The translations under genes and the position numbers were made by a program. DNA of 64,000 nt, from the NCBI GenBank assembly GCA_023151255.1, contig JAKLJG010000004.1, positions 124,001-188,000 of the forward strand, given 5' to 3'. Below, piece by piece: positions 15,906-24,734 of the stretch (positions are counted from its first letter, which is position 1; each line of letters opens with the position of its first letter). This stretch comes from Cyclobacteriaceae bacterium (GTDB lineage Bacteria > Bacteroidota > Bacteroidia > Cytophagales > Cyclobacteriaceae). The notes beneath the pieces are model-generated. The model ran no database searches. It was not told where the DNA came from and was given only the letters and a program-made list of their open reading frames with translations.

Positions 15906-16913
15906 GTGCAGCACCGACTTAAATCCCTCATTCAATACCTTATTCTGCTTACCGTGGCTATGGGGTTGGTTTGGTATTCGCTCCGGGCAATAAGTACGGC
16001 TGACGATCAGAGCAAATGGCAGTACCTGGCTCACACCTGGAGCCGCGCTGACAAGGGCTGGCTCATGCTCATGGCTTTACTTGCCATGATTAGCCATGTA
16101 CTTCGGGCCGAACGGTGGCGTATGCTTATTGAGCCAACCGGCCACTTAACGTCTTTATACCACAGCTTTCTTTCGCTGATGCTCGGCTACCTCGTTAACC
16201 TGGTGGTACCGCGCGGAGGCGAGCTAACCCGGTGCTACAACCTGTACAAGCTTGACCGGTGTCCGTTCGATAAAACATTTGGTACGGTAGTAGCCGAACG
16301 TGCCATTGACCTGATTTGTTTTGTGCTGATTTTACTGGCCACGTTTGCAGTTGAGTCGGATAAACTGCTTGGTTTTATTTACTCGCTGCCACTTAAACCT
16401 ATTGCAGGAGCCGGCCACTGGCTTACCGTCTTGTTCATTCTGAGTACACTGGTGATTCTGATTCTAATCGGTTTTTGGATCATCACCCGGAATGTAAAAC
16501 TCAAGGAAAAAATTTTACACTTCTGGCTTGGATTTAAAAACGGGCTTGGTACTGTTTTGCGATTAAAGAATCATTCGTTGTTCTACTTCTATTCTTTCCT
16601 AATCTGGGCGTTATACTTCGCCATGAGCTACACGGTTATTAAAGCATTTGATGAAACCCATCACTTGGGCTGGAGCGCCATCCTCTCGGTTTTTGCTATC
16701 GGCTCCATCGCCATGATCATTCCGCTGCCGGGTGGCACGGGTTCCTACCATACGCTGGTACCGGCCGGCCTTACCTTTCTTTATCAGATTCCCAAAGCCG
16801 ATGCAGTTGCATTTACCTTTGTATTTCATGCCTGGCAAACACTAATCATGGTTGTTGGCGGATTTCTGGCCTTGTTATCAACCTACCTGATTTTACAGTT
16901 ACGTGAAAAGTAG
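15906..16913 (+). CDS. UPF0104 / lysylphosphatidylglycerol synthase transmembrane-region protein
   Basis: This 335-residue polytopic inner-membrane protein has about eight hydrophobic segments and matches the flippase-like membrane half of lysyl-phosphatidylglycerol synthases, without the soluble transferase domain. Typical stretches are LGYLVNLVVPRGGELTRCYN, GTVVAERAIDLICF and MIIPLPGGTGSYHTLVPAG. Lipid or precursor translocation is the usual proposal for the family and is not proven here. The chosen start is GTG at 15906, because the next ATG (15960) would cut into the first membrane helix. It is divergent from the starch-synthase-like operon. Confidence 0.88.
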   Translation: MQHRLKSLIQYLILLTVAMGLVWYSLRAISTADDQSKWQYLAHTWSRADKGWLMLMALLAMISHVLRAERWRMLIEPTGHLTSLYHSFLSLMLGYLVNLVVPRGGELTRCYNLYKLDRCPFDKTFGTVVAERAIDLICFVLILLATFAVESDKLLGFIYSLPLKPIAGAGHWLTVLFILSTLVILILIGFWIITRNVKLKEKILHFWLGFKNGLGTVLRLKNHSLFYFYSFLIWALYFAMSYTVIKAFDETHHLGWSAILSVFAIGSIAMIIPLPGGTGSYHTLVPAGLTFLYQIPKADAVAFTFVFHAWQTLIMVVGGFLALLSTYLILQLREK

Positions 16914-16928
16914 TTTGGAGCAGAATGT

Positions 16929-16958
16929 TATATTTGAACCCTCTGCCTAAATGGCAGA
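16929..16958 (+). promoter_or_regulatory. -7 element and leader hairpin before the YugP-like gene
   Basis: TATATTTG (16929-16936) is a perfect -7 octamer; the nearest TTTG (16914-16917) is only 11 bases upstream, shorter than ideal. The predicted leader of about 73 bases opens with a small hairpin, TCTGCC-TAAAT-GGCAGA (16942-16958). There is no T-run after it, so it is not a terminator. Confidence 0.4.
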
Positions 16959-17012
16959 AACCTAAACTGGTGCGGATGTTGTTAAGTTAGTAAATCAAAA
17001 AATCAGATAATT

Positions 17013-17708
17013 ATGGGTCTATTGGTAATTGGTGTTGTTTTTATGCTGGTGGGCATGCTGGTAAGCGGGCGGCTGAAAAGCAAGTTCCGCGAATACTCAC
17101 AAACCCGGCTTAATCAGAACCTGACGGGTGCTGAAATTGCCCGGCTGATGCTGGCCGATAACGGAATACACGATGTTCAGGTAATAAGTGTGGAAGGACA
17201 ACTAACCGACCACTACAATCCGGTTAACAAAACCGTTAACCTGAGCCACGATGTTTACAACGGTCGCAATGCGGCTGCCGCAGCTGTTGCCGCGCATGAA
17301 TGCGGCCATGCCGTGCAGCACGCCACCGCCTACTCCATGCTGGAGTTGCGCTCAGCCATGGTGCCGATTCAAAACATTACTTCGCGTATTATGAACATTA
17401 TCTTTATCATGATGATGTTCGGTGCTTTTGCCGTTAAAGGATTATTTTCATTCGATACGGCCTTGCTGGTAATCATCGCTTCCTACACGGTGTTTGCCCT
17501 CTTTGCGCTGATTACCCTGCCGGTTGAATTTGATGCCAGCCGCAGGGCGCTGGCCTGGATCGAAGCCCGCGGGATTGTAACTACACGCGAACACGAAATG
17601 GCCAAAGATGCACTGAAGTGGGCCGCTATGACCTATGTAGTTGCTGCCCTTGCCGCTTTGGCTTCGCTGATGTACTGGGTTATGATATTTCTGGGAAGAC
17701 GCGAATAA
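17013..17708 (+). CDS. YugP-like zinc metallopeptidase, membrane protein
   Basis: This 231-residue membrane protein belongs to the Zn-dependent neutral protease type 2 (YugP) family. The catalytic HEXXH motif is HECGH at residues 95-99, within a Gly/Ala-rich helix (NAAAAAVAAHECGHAVQHA). Hydrophobic helices at about 1-17, 120-165 and 205-228 anchor it, so the active site probably faces the cytoplasm or the membrane interface. The substrate is unknown. It is followed by a strong intrinsic terminator, so it is monocistronic. Confidence 0.93.
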   Translation: MGLLVIGVVFMLVGMLVSGRLKSKFREYSQTRLNQNLTGAEIARLMLADNGIHDVQVISVEGQLTDHYNPVNKTVNLSHDVYNGRNAAAAAVAAHECGHAVQHATAYSMLELRSAMVPIQNITSRIMNIIFIMMMFGAFAVKGLFSFDTALLVIIASYTVFALFALITLPVEFDASRRALAWIEARGIVTTREHEMAKDALKWAAMTYVVAALAALASLMYWVMIFLGRRE

Positions 17709-17737
17709 AAGCGTAATTGATAAATGCCTAATTTTGA

Positions 17738-17763
17738 GCCTGAGACTACTCTCAGGCTTTTTT
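17738..17763 (+). terminator. Rho-independent terminator
   Basis: A perfect 8-bp stem GCCTGAGA/TCTCAGGC with a CTAC loop is followed directly by six T residues, 30 bases after the YugP-like stop. Confidence 0.9.
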
Positions 17764-17777
17764 GTTAATCCTTGCGT

Positions 17778-18920
17778 ATGAATTTTCAACTGACCGAAGA
17801 ACACCTTGCCGTACAACAGGCCGCCCGCGATTTTGCCCAGACTGAATTACTTCCCGGGGTAATTGAGCGCGATACACACCAGAAGTTTCCGGCCGAGCAG
17901 ATTAAAAAAATGGGCGAGCTCGGCTTTATGGGCATGATGGTCGATCCTAAATACAACGGGGGCGGCATGGATACCATCTCATACGTGTTAGCGATGGAAG
18001 AAATTTCAAAGGTTGATGCTTCGGCATCGGTGGTCATGTCGGTAAACAATTCACTGGTATGCTGGGGGATTGAAAAATTTGGCACCGAAGAACAAAAAGA
18101 AAAATACCTGAAACGCCTGGCCAAAGGCGAAGTGATTGGCGCCTTCTGCCTGTCGGAACCTGAAGCCGGATCAGATGCTACCAGCCAGCGCACCACAGCC
18201 GAAGATAAAGGCGATTATTATTTATTGAACGGCACTAAAAACTGGATTACCAACGGGGGTACAGCCGGTGTGTACATTGTTATCGCACAAACCCACCCCG
18301 AAAAACGCCACAAAGGCATCAACGCACTGATTGTTGAAAAGGGCATGCCCGGTTTTGTGGTGGGTAAGAAAGAAGACAAGATGGGCATACGCGGGTCGGA
18401 TACCCACTCGCTCATGTTCACCGATGTAAAAGTTCCGAAAGCCAACCGCATTGGTGACGATGGGTTTGGATTTACCTTTGCTATGACCACCCTTAATGGC
18501 GGGCGTATCGGCATTGCCTCGCAGGCGCTCGGCCTTGCTTCCGGATCGTATGAACTCGCGCTAAAGTACGCCAAAGAGCGTAAAGCCTTCGGCCATTATC
18601 TTTCCGAGCACCAGGCCATCCAGTTTAAACTGGCCGACATGGCCACCAAAATTGATGCCGCCCGGCTGCTGGTGTGGCAGGCTGCCTACCTGAAAGAACA
18701 AAACAAAAACTTTGTGAAGGCTGCCGCACAGGCCAAGCTGTTTGCCTCACAAATAGCGCAGGAAGTAACCACCGAAGCCGTACAGATTCATGGCGGCTAC
18801 GGTTATGTGAAAGAATACCACGTAGAGCGCATGATGCGCGATGCCAAGATTACCCAGATTTACGAGGGCACTACCGAAATACAAAAGATGGTTATTTCGC
18901 GCGAGTTGTTAAGGGTTTAA
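17778..18920 (+). CDS. Acyl-CoA dehydrogenase (short-chain type)
   Basis: This 380-residue FAD enzyme oxidises short- or medium-chain acyl-CoA to the 2-enoyl-CoA, passing electrons to ETF, in cytosolic beta-oxidation. Visible are the N-terminal helical domain (MNFQLTEEHLAVQQAARDFA), the beta-domain FAD/substrate signatures (AFCLSEPEAGSDATSQRTTA and WITNGG) and the C-terminal IYEGTTEIQKMVISREL, whose Glu is the catalytic base in SCAD/MCAD. The ATG at 17778 is used; a TTG two codons earlier adds nothing. The gene lies just after a terminator and has no operon partner. Confidence 0.96.
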   Translation: MNFQLTEEHLAVQQAARDFAQTELLPGVIERDTHQKFPAEQIKKMGELGFMGMMVDPKYNGGGMDTISYVLAMEEISKVDASASVVMSVNNSLVCWGIEKFGTEEQKEKYLKRLAKGEVIGAFCLSEPEAGSDATSQRTTAEDKGDYYLLNGTKNWITNGGTAGVYIVIAQTHPEKRHKGINALIVEKGMPGFVVGKKEDKMGIRGSDTHSLMFTDVKVPKANRIGDDGFGFTFAMTTLNGGRIGIASQALGLASGSYELALKYAKERKAFGHYLSEHQAIQFKLADMATKIDAARLLVWQAAYLKEQNKNFVKAAAQAKLFASQIAQEVTTEAVQIHGGYGYVKEYHVERMMRDAKITQIYEGTTEIQKMVISRELLRV

Positions 18921-18923
18921 TCT

Positions 18924-20141
18924 TCAGAAAGTAATCTGAAACGTTAAAACCTCTCCACCCCGCTTCACCTTAACCGGTATAGTTTGCCCTTTCTCAAACT
19001 TACCGAGCGCCTCCATGTAGCTCTGCACATCTTTAATCGGGTATTCGCCCATTTCAATAATCAAATCGCCAGTCTTAATACCAGCCTTCTGTGCCGGACG
19101 GCCTTCGGTAACGCCATCCACTTTCAATCCCGGTTCATCGGATGAATAGCTGGGCATTACGCCCAGGGTAACTTTAAACGGACTGCGCACAGCCATGGCA
19201 TTGCTTTTGGTTTTAAGAAACTGAAGTTTTGGTTCCCCATCCAGTTTTTCAATTACCTGGCGAATAAGGTTTAACACCGCCACCGCACCATCGTAATTGA
19301 TTTTCTCCCAATCATCCGAAGGCTTGTGGTAATCGGCATGCGAGCCGGTAAAGAAATGCAATACCGGAATGTCCTTCAGGTAAAATGATGTATGGTCAGA
19401 CGGCCCGATGCCGCTCGAATCGGTTTTGATTTTCAGTTGCTCGGTAGCCTGACTTTTCAGCAAGGGCTCCCAAACCGGGCTTGTTCCGCTGCCATTAACC
19501 ACCACGGTTTTGGTTTCGGGGTTAAGGCGGCCAACCATATCCATGTTGATCATGAAGTTGACCTTGGTAAGATCAGTAGTGGGGTGTTCCGTAAAGTATT
19601 TTGATCCCAGCAGTCCAAGTTCTTCGCCAGAGAACAGAATAAACAAAAAGTTGTTCTTCTCTTTTTTCTTGTTGGTTGCAAAGTAGCGCGCCAGTTCCAA
19701 TACACCGGCTGTGCCCGAAGCATTGTCATCGGCACCGTTATGTATTTTTGCCTGCGGGTTGGCATCCAGCGAACTGCCCTGGTCGCCAAGGCCTAAGTGA
19801 TCGTAGTGTGCGCCAATAATGATGGTAGTAGGGGCTTTGTTATCCAAATAGGCTATCACATTGCTGGCTGTGCCTGCCTCACCTTCGCCATGCGCTCCAC
19901 CCTTAAACGGAAAGGCCTGCAGGTACGTACCGTTGTCACCCATGGGTTTTAGTTTCAATTTTTTTAACTGGGTCAGCAGGTAGGCTGCAGCCATGCGCTC
20001 GCCTTCTTTGCCGGTTCCCCGGCCCTGAAGCGAATCGCTGGCAAGTATTTTAATATGCTGTTTTACTCTTACCGATTCAAGTTGCTGTGCCTGCAACCCC
20101 ACTGAAATAACTGTAACCAGAACCAGATGAATCACTCTCAT
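18924..20141 (-). CDS. Secreted M28 aminopeptidase with C-terminal PDZ domain
   Basis: This is a 405-residue exported zinc aminopeptidase. A signal peptide (MRVIHLVLVTVISVGLQA) precedes the M28 catalytic domain. Predicted dizinc ligands are His112 (AHYDHLG), Asp138 (NGADDNASG), Glu174 next to the general base Glu173 (SGEELGLLGS), Asp201 (NMDMVG) and His272 (ADYHKPSDD). A PDZ domain spans about residues 315-400 (KAGIKTGDLIIEMG). It is predicted to act in the periplasm on peptides. It converges on the acyl-CoA dehydrogenase with a 3-base gap and no visible terminator. Confidence 0.95.
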   Translation of the reverse strand: MRVIHLVLVTVISVGLQAQQLESVRVKQHIKILASDSLQGRGTGKEGERMAAAYLLTQLKKLKLKPMGDNGTYLQAFPFKGGAHGEGEAGTASNVIAYLDNKAPTTIIIGAHYDHLGLGDQGSSLDANPQAKIHNGADDNASGTAGVLELARYFATNKKKEKNNFLFILFSGEELGLLGSKYFTEHPTTDLTKVNFMINMDMVGRLNPETKTVVVNGSGTSPVWEPLLKSQATEQLKIKTDSSGIGPSDHTSFYLKDIPVLHFFTGSHADYHKPSDDWEKINYDGAVAVLNLIRQVIEKLDGEPKLQFLKTKSNAMAVRSPFKVTLGVMPSYSSDEPGLKVDGVTEGRPAQKAGIKTGDLIIEMGEYPIKDVQSYMEALGKFEKGQTIPVKVKRGGEVLTFQITF

Positions 20142-20220
20142 AATGATTATTTATTTATTGCCGGCAAGATAGCACCCACCGGTTGCATAAAAAATGATAA
20201 CTTCGGGAATGGCCTACCGC

Positions 20221-21354
20221 ATGGATGTGTTTGCTGTTTTTATGCTGCTGGGACTGGTGCAGGCCGTATTCCTCAGTTTGTTTTTTTTCTCGACACAAAA
20301 CCGTATCCGGCAACCTAATGTATTATTAGGCGCATTGCTGCTGGCAATTGCCGGTTGCCTGCTCGAAATTTTTCTGATGTACACGGGCTACATCGTGCAT
20401 GTGCTGCACCTGGTAGATTTTTCGGAGCCGCTGGCCCTGCTCATTGGCCCGCTGCTTTACCTGCTAACCCGATCGCTTGCCGGAGGACCGGTGAACAAAA
20501 AAAATATTGTGCTGCACATGGTGTTTCCGGTTGTTTACACATTGTTGCTTATCCCCTTTCTTGCGGCCGATACCGACTTTAAGTATAATTCATGGATTGA
20601 GGCCTACCACCCCGGCATGCCCTACCGCGAAACAATGCCGGATTATGATCCCCGGTTTTTTGCACTCACAGAATGGCACACCGAACTGGTGCTCATCAGC
20701 CTGGGTATTTATTTGGCACTTAGTGCCCACGTTATTGTACGAAGCTTCCGGATGAAAAACGAAAATTTCTGGAAGCCTGAATCGCTTACCCTGAAAACGA
20801 TGCGTAACGGAGTGCTGCACATCGCGGTTTTTACGTTTTTGATTGTGCCGGTTAAACTAATGAACAAAAACGATACCGGTGACCATTATTTTGCCGCCTT
20901 CGGGTCGCTGATGATTTATGCTACCAGTTTTTCGGTTATGCGCAATTCGGGGTTCTTCAGGCAACCCGCATTGAATGAGCCGGTCAAATACAAAACTTCA
21001 ACGTTGAGCGATGCGGATCAGCAAAAAATCATAACAAAAATCGAACACCTGATGACCGAACGGAAACCGTATCTGAACCCGTCTTTCTCATTGCCCGAAC
21101 TGGCCGATCAACTGCATGAATCAGTCCACAATGTATCGCAGGCTATTAATGACGGGCTCGGAAAAAATTTCTTTGAACTGATTGCCGGCTATCGGGTAAA
21201 CGAAGCCAAACGCTTACTAAAAGAAAACCTCTATATTAAGATTGAAGAAATTGCCGAACAGGTGGGGTACAGTTCGAAGTCTTCGTTTAATACGGCTTTT
21301 AAAAGGAACACCGGCCTTACGCCTTCAGAATACAGGGCTATACATACAAAATGA
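20221..21354 (+). CDS. Membrane-anchored AraC-family transcriptional regulator
   Basis: This protein of about 377 residues has an N-terminal block of about seven hydrophobic helices (residues 1-235) and a C-terminal AraC/XylS DNA-binding domain (about 270-375). Both helix-turn-helices are visible: FSLPELADQLHESVHNVSQA and IKIEEIAEQVGYSSKSSFNT, ending in FKRNTGLTPSEYRA. This seven-helix plus AraC layout is a common Bacteroidota sensor-regulator that probably senses a membrane or extracellular ligand directly. The start at 20221 (MDVFAVFMLLG) is preferred, though in-frame ATGs at 20194 and 20209 exist. Target genes are unknown. Confidence 0.92.
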   Translation: MDVFAVFMLLGLVQAVFLSLFFFSTQNRIRQPNVLLGALLLAIAGCLLEIFLMYTGYIVHVLHLVDFSEPLALLIGPLLYLLTRSLAGGPVNKKNIVLHMVFPVVYTLLLIPFLAADTDFKYNSWIEAYHPGMPYRETMPDYDPRFFALTEWHTELVLISLGIYLALSAHVIVRSFRMKNENFWKPESLTLKTMRNGVLHIAVFTFLIVPVKLMNKNDTGDHYFAAFGSLMIYATSFSVMRNSGFFRQPALNEPVKYKTSTLSDADQQKIITKIEHLMTERKPYLNPSFSLPELADQLHESVHNVSQAINDGLGKNFFELIAGYRVNEAKRLLKENLYIKIEEIAEQVGYSSKSSFNTAFKRNTGLTPSEYRAIHTK

Positions 21355-21535
21355 ATTTATAAACTTTAATTTTTACCTTAAACTGATAATAACAAAAACT
21401 TATCCCGCCTTCAATTCAAATGCTAGATTTTTTGTAAAGAAAACGATTTGCTGCCAGCGGTTCACGCAGAGCGGTCAAGGTCAACCTTAGGCTCGTCCCG
21501 AAGTTTCATTATATTCCTTATTTTCGAAAAGATCC
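21355..21535. other. Gap before the Crp/Fnr regulator with a small dyad
   Basis: This 181-base A/T-rich gap contains no gene. A perfect 5-bp dyad AAGGT-CA-ACCTT lies at 21477-21488, about 48 bases before the Crp/Fnr ATG, and might be an operator. No clear TAnnTTTG element was found. Confidence 0.3.
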
Positions 21536-22102
21536 ATGAGCCCATTTGTAAATTCACTTTCCCGAATTCATCCACTTTCAACCGAAACCATGGGAAATTT
21601 AACCTCAATCCTTAAAAGGAAACTTTTTAGGAAAGGCAATACCCTGGTTCGTATCGGACAGGTGCCTGAGTATTTTTATTTTATTGAAAGGGGGCTGGCG
21701 CGGGTCTACTACAAGAGAAAAGGCAAAGACATCACCGATTATTTCGCTATAGATAATCAGGCCATTGGCGCTTTGCCATCGCTGTTCAGCGGCCAGCCTT
21801 CGCATAAGGCAATTGAAGTGCTTGAGGACTCTACCGTCATCTATTTTTCATATGCGGCTTTTGATAAACTCTGCGAGCAGCATCATGACCTAGAAAGGGC
21901 CGCACGCAAAATGGCCATCATAGGAATCCTTCAGGGCCAGCAGCGCATTGAAAGCATCCGTTTTCTTTCAGCCAAAGAGCGCTATGAAGAATTGGAAAAG
22001 CTCTATCCGGGAATCACAAACAGGGCTCCCCTGAAGCACATTGCTTCCTATCTCGGAATCACGCAAGTCAGCATCAGCCGAATCCGTGCGGGCAAACAGT
22101 AA
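21536..22102 (+). CDS. Crp/Fnr-family regulator
   Basis: This 188-residue regulator has a cyclic-nucleotide-binding-type beta-roll (about 25-115, with GQVPEYFYFIERGLARVYY) and a C-terminal winged helix (about 140-188) with recognition helix YLGITQVSISRIRAG. No Cys cluster for an iron-sulfur centre is seen in the sensor domain, so it is not a classical oxygen-sensing Fnr. This short Bacteroidota subtype often controls a neighbouring gene. Here it is followed on the same strand by a membrane protein, an FAD monooxygenase and another membrane protein, which it may regulate. Confidence 0.93.
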   Translation: MSPFVNSLSRIHPLSTETMGNLTSILKRKLFRKGNTLVRIGQVPEYFYFIERGLARVYYKRKGKDITDYFAIDNQAIGALPSLFSGQPSHKAIEVLEDSTVIYFSYAAFDKLCEQHHDLERAARKMAIIGILQGQQRIESIRFLSAKERYEELEKLYPGITNRAPLKHIASYLGITQVSISRIRAGKQ

Positions 22103-22197
22103 GAAGCTCTTTTTAACATATGTAAAATTCATACGGCACAACACAGCGTATACTTCTTTGGGTTTACGCAACTTCATTCACTTAATATAAAACCGTT

Positions 22198-22809
22198 ATG
22201 AATACCATTTCTTTGAAACTCAATGTATCCTTGCTTCGCGTTAGTTTTATTTTAGGTCCATCCTTACTGGTCATGTCATCATTAAGTTTTGTGTTGGGCA
22301 TCGGCCTTATTCCTCCGGGCATCTCCAGTTATGTAGAGGGCATCTTCGGTTCGTATGCCTTGGTTTTATTTGTTCCGATTTACCTGTTCATGGCAAATTG
22401 GCTTTGGAACTTTCGGAAAGCACTCGGGGCTTTAGCGCTTATAACCGGGTTGCTGGGTTCTGTAGTCGGATTCGGAATGGAATTCATGCGCGTGGTTGAA
22501 TTCGGATTACGTGAAAGCGGTGCAACCGATCAATTGTTCAGCGCATTCTATCAGCAACCTGCGGGCGAGTTCCTGATCGTAGCCTTATGCGGCCCCCTTT
22601 TCCCGTTAACATCCATAATACTGGGTGCGGGTTTTCTTGGCAAGAACCAAATTCCAACATGGGCCTCCGTTGCGTTGATTGCTGCCGGAATTTTCTTTCC
22701 GCTGGCCCAGGTGCTTGTATTGGATTGGGCATTGAAGATTACCTATCCGCTCGCTACGATTATCTGGCTGTTTGTTTTCGGTTGGATTGCTCTTAAAAAA
22801 TTAAATTGA
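22198..22809 (+). CDS. Unidentified six-helix membrane protein
   Basis: This 203-residue, strongly hydrophobic protein has about six membrane-spanning segments and few charged residues, apart from a short RVVEFGLRESGATDQLFSAF loop in the middle. I do not recognise the family. It begins 95 bases after the Crp/Fnr gene, and its stop is 5 bases before the FAD monooxygenase ATG (22815), so the two are probably co-transcribed. A transporter-like or membrane-partner role for the monooxygenase pathway is possible but unproven. Confidence 0.8.
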   Translation: MNTISLKLNVSLLRVSFILGPSLLVMSSLSFVLGIGLIPPGISSYVEGIFGSYALVLFVPIYLFMANWLWNFRKALGALALITGLLGSVVGFGMEFMRVVEFGLRESGATDQLFSAFYQQPAGEFLIVALCGPLFPLTSIILGAGFLGKNQIPTWASVALIAAGIFFPLAQVLVLDWALKITYPLATIIWLFVFGWIALKKLN

Positions 22810-22814
22810 CTTTT

Positions 22815-23957
22815 ATGCAAAAGAAAATTCTGATCGTAGGCGGAGGAATAGCCGGGCTAACCACGGCACTTGCGCTTGAGAGAATCCGGATGGACTATTA
22901 CCTGCTGGAAGCCGTGCCAGAGATTAAAGCATTGGGAGCCGGCATTACCCTGGCGGGTAATGCCATGAAAGTTCTTGAGAAACTGGAAGTAGCCCGTTCG
23001 GTTCAGGAACGTGGGGAGATTCTCACTTCAATGATTATTCAGGACTATCACGGAAAGGAAATTTCTGTTGTAGATGCAGAAAAGCTGAATCGTGAATACG
23101 GTATGTACACCGTAGCCATACACCGCGGTGCGCTGCACGAAGCCTTACTGGAGAAAATGAATTCCGGAAAAATCATCACCGGCAAAAAGGCAGTTCAATA
23201 CCGGGAAGATGAAGAAGGCGTTGTTGTATACTTTGATGATGGTTCATCGCTTCAGGGCACTGCTGTTATTATGGCGGATGGAATTCATTCCGCAATCAGG
23301 AAACAATTAATTCCGGATTCCCAACCGCGTTATTCCGGTTACACGTGCTGGCGTGGTGTAACTACGGATGCATGGAATTTAAAAAGAAAGGCTTATGAAA
23401 CATGGGGCCCTGCAGGTCGGTTTGGCCATGTACCCATTGGCCAGAACCTGGTGTATTGGTTCGCCTGTAAAAATGCTCCTTATAAGGATGAGCAAATGAA
23501 GAATTTTACCATTACTGACCTTGCGGAAAATTTCAAGGATTATGCACAACCCATCCAATCCATGATTATTCAGACACCCCGGGAAAATCTTATCTGGGGC
23601 GACATTATCGATCTGAAACCCACCAGCCGGTATGCATTCAATAACCTGGTGCTGATTGGTGATGCAGCCCATGCCACAACACCCAACCTCGGACAAGGTG
23701 CTTGTATGGCCATTGAAGACGCGTGGATTCTGGCCGAAGAAATTCAAAAGCATCCGGATACTTTGTCAGCGGCTTTTCGAGCGTTTGAAGCCCGGAGGGT
23801 GAAACGTGTTAATTTTATTGTAAATACCAGTTACCGGTTGGGTCGTGTGGCACAGCTTGAAAACCGGGTAATGGCCGGCCTTCGGAATTATATATTGCGC
23901 TTGCTTCCTGAATCGCTCAATGATAGGCAAATGAAACAGGTTTTGGATATTGCCTGA
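22815..23957 (+). CDS. FAD-dependent (class A, TetX-like) monooxygenase
   Basis: This 380-residue flavoprotein monooxygenase of the aromatic hydroxylase group is predicted to use NAD(P)H and O2 to hydroxylate a small organic molecule. The FAD-binding GxGxxG is in KKILIVGGGIAGLTTALAL (residues 3-21), the NAD(P)H/FAD DG motif is VIMADGIHSAIRKQL, and the second FAD motif is VLIGDAAHATTPNLGQGA. The family includes TetX-type antibiotic-inactivating enzymes and many catabolic enzymes; the substrate cannot be read from the sequence. The ATG at 22815 is used rather than a TTG three codons earlier. The genes around it suggest a regulated cassette. Confidence 0.92.
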   Translation: MQKKILIVGGGIAGLTTALALERIRMDYYLLEAVPEIKALGAGITLAGNAMKVLEKLEVARSVQERGEILTSMIIQDYHGKEISVVDAEKLNREYGMYTVAIHRGALHEALLEKMNSGKIITGKKAVQYREDEEGVVVYFDDGSSLQGTAVIMADGIHSAIRKQLIPDSQPRYSGYTCWRGVTTDAWNLKRKAYETWGPAGRFGHVPIGQNLVYWFACKNAPYKDEQMKNFTITDLAENFKDYAQPIQSMIIQTPRENLIWGDIIDLKPTSRYAFNNLVLIGDAAHATTPNLGQGACMAIEDAWILAEEIQKHPDTLSAAFRAFEARRVKRVNFIVNTSYRLGRVAQLENRVMAGLRNYILRLLPESLNDRQMKQVLDIA

Positions 23958-24018
23958 GTTACAGTAACCCATGCCGGATTGTTATCGTTAAACGCTTCAC
24001 CGCACCTTACAACCCGGC

Positions 24019-24729
24019 ATGAACCCGCTTCTTACAATCACCGCATTAGGATTTGCACTGCTGACAGCATTATTCTATGGCTTGGTTTTACGCAACCTGC
24101 GAAATGCCCTCCAACTCACGAATTGGACGAATCAGAAGCAAAAGAAAGTACAATCAAGTGCAATGCTTATCCTCATTGGGTGGGCATTACTTGTGGCGAT
24201 CATCTCTATGTCCGGATTAACGCAACGATTCGACTGGTTCCCGATTAATCTTGGCCCAATTTTATTGATTCCCCTGGTCGGGATTCTTTTACTTACTTTT
24301 TCGAAAAGTACAGCCGAAGTTCTCAAGCATGTGCCGATACAAGTACTGACTCATCTCCAGGTATTCCGTGTTATTGTAGAGATATTACTTTGGATGTTGT
24401 TTATCCAGGAAGCCTTGCCGGTTCAAATGACCTTCGAAGGAAGAAACTTTGATATTCTTGTCGGCCTCACAGCACCAGTAATGGCTTATTTTTTCAAAGA
24501 TCACCGAAGGCTGATGATCACCTGGAACCTGGTGTCATTAGGTTTGCTGATTAACATTGTAACCATTGCAATACTCTCTACGCCTTCACCCGTCAGGGCA
24601 TTTCATAACGAACCGGCCAACACCATTGTAACGGTTTTTCCCTTTATTTTTCTACCGACCTTCCTGGTGCCGCTGGCCTATGGATTACATTTTTTATCGT
24701 TGCGAAAACTGATGATGAAGCCCCGGTAG
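24019..24729 (+). CDS. Unidentified seven-helix membrane protein
   Basis: This 236-residue protein has about seven hydrophobic segments. The loops are short and polar (for example TNWTNQKQKKVQSS after helix 1), and a loop near residue 120 reads ALPVQMTFEGRNFDIL. No family name is recognised, and no catalytic motif is seen. It follows the FAD monooxygenase by 61 bases on the same strand and converges on the M24 aminopeptidase with a 5-base gap. Confidence 0.8.
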   Translation: MNPLLTITALGFALLTALFYGLVLRNLRNALQLTNWTNQKQKKVQSSAMLILIGWALLVAIISMSGLTQRFDWFPINLGPILLIPLVGILLLTFSKSTAEVLKHVPIQVLTHLQVFRVIVEILLWMLFIQEALPVQMTFEGRNFDILVGLTAPVMAYFFKDHRRLMITWNLVSLGLLINIVTIAILSTPSPVRAFHNEPANTIVTVFPFIFLPTFLVPLAYGLHFLSLRKLMMKPR

Positions 24730-24734
24730 TGTTT

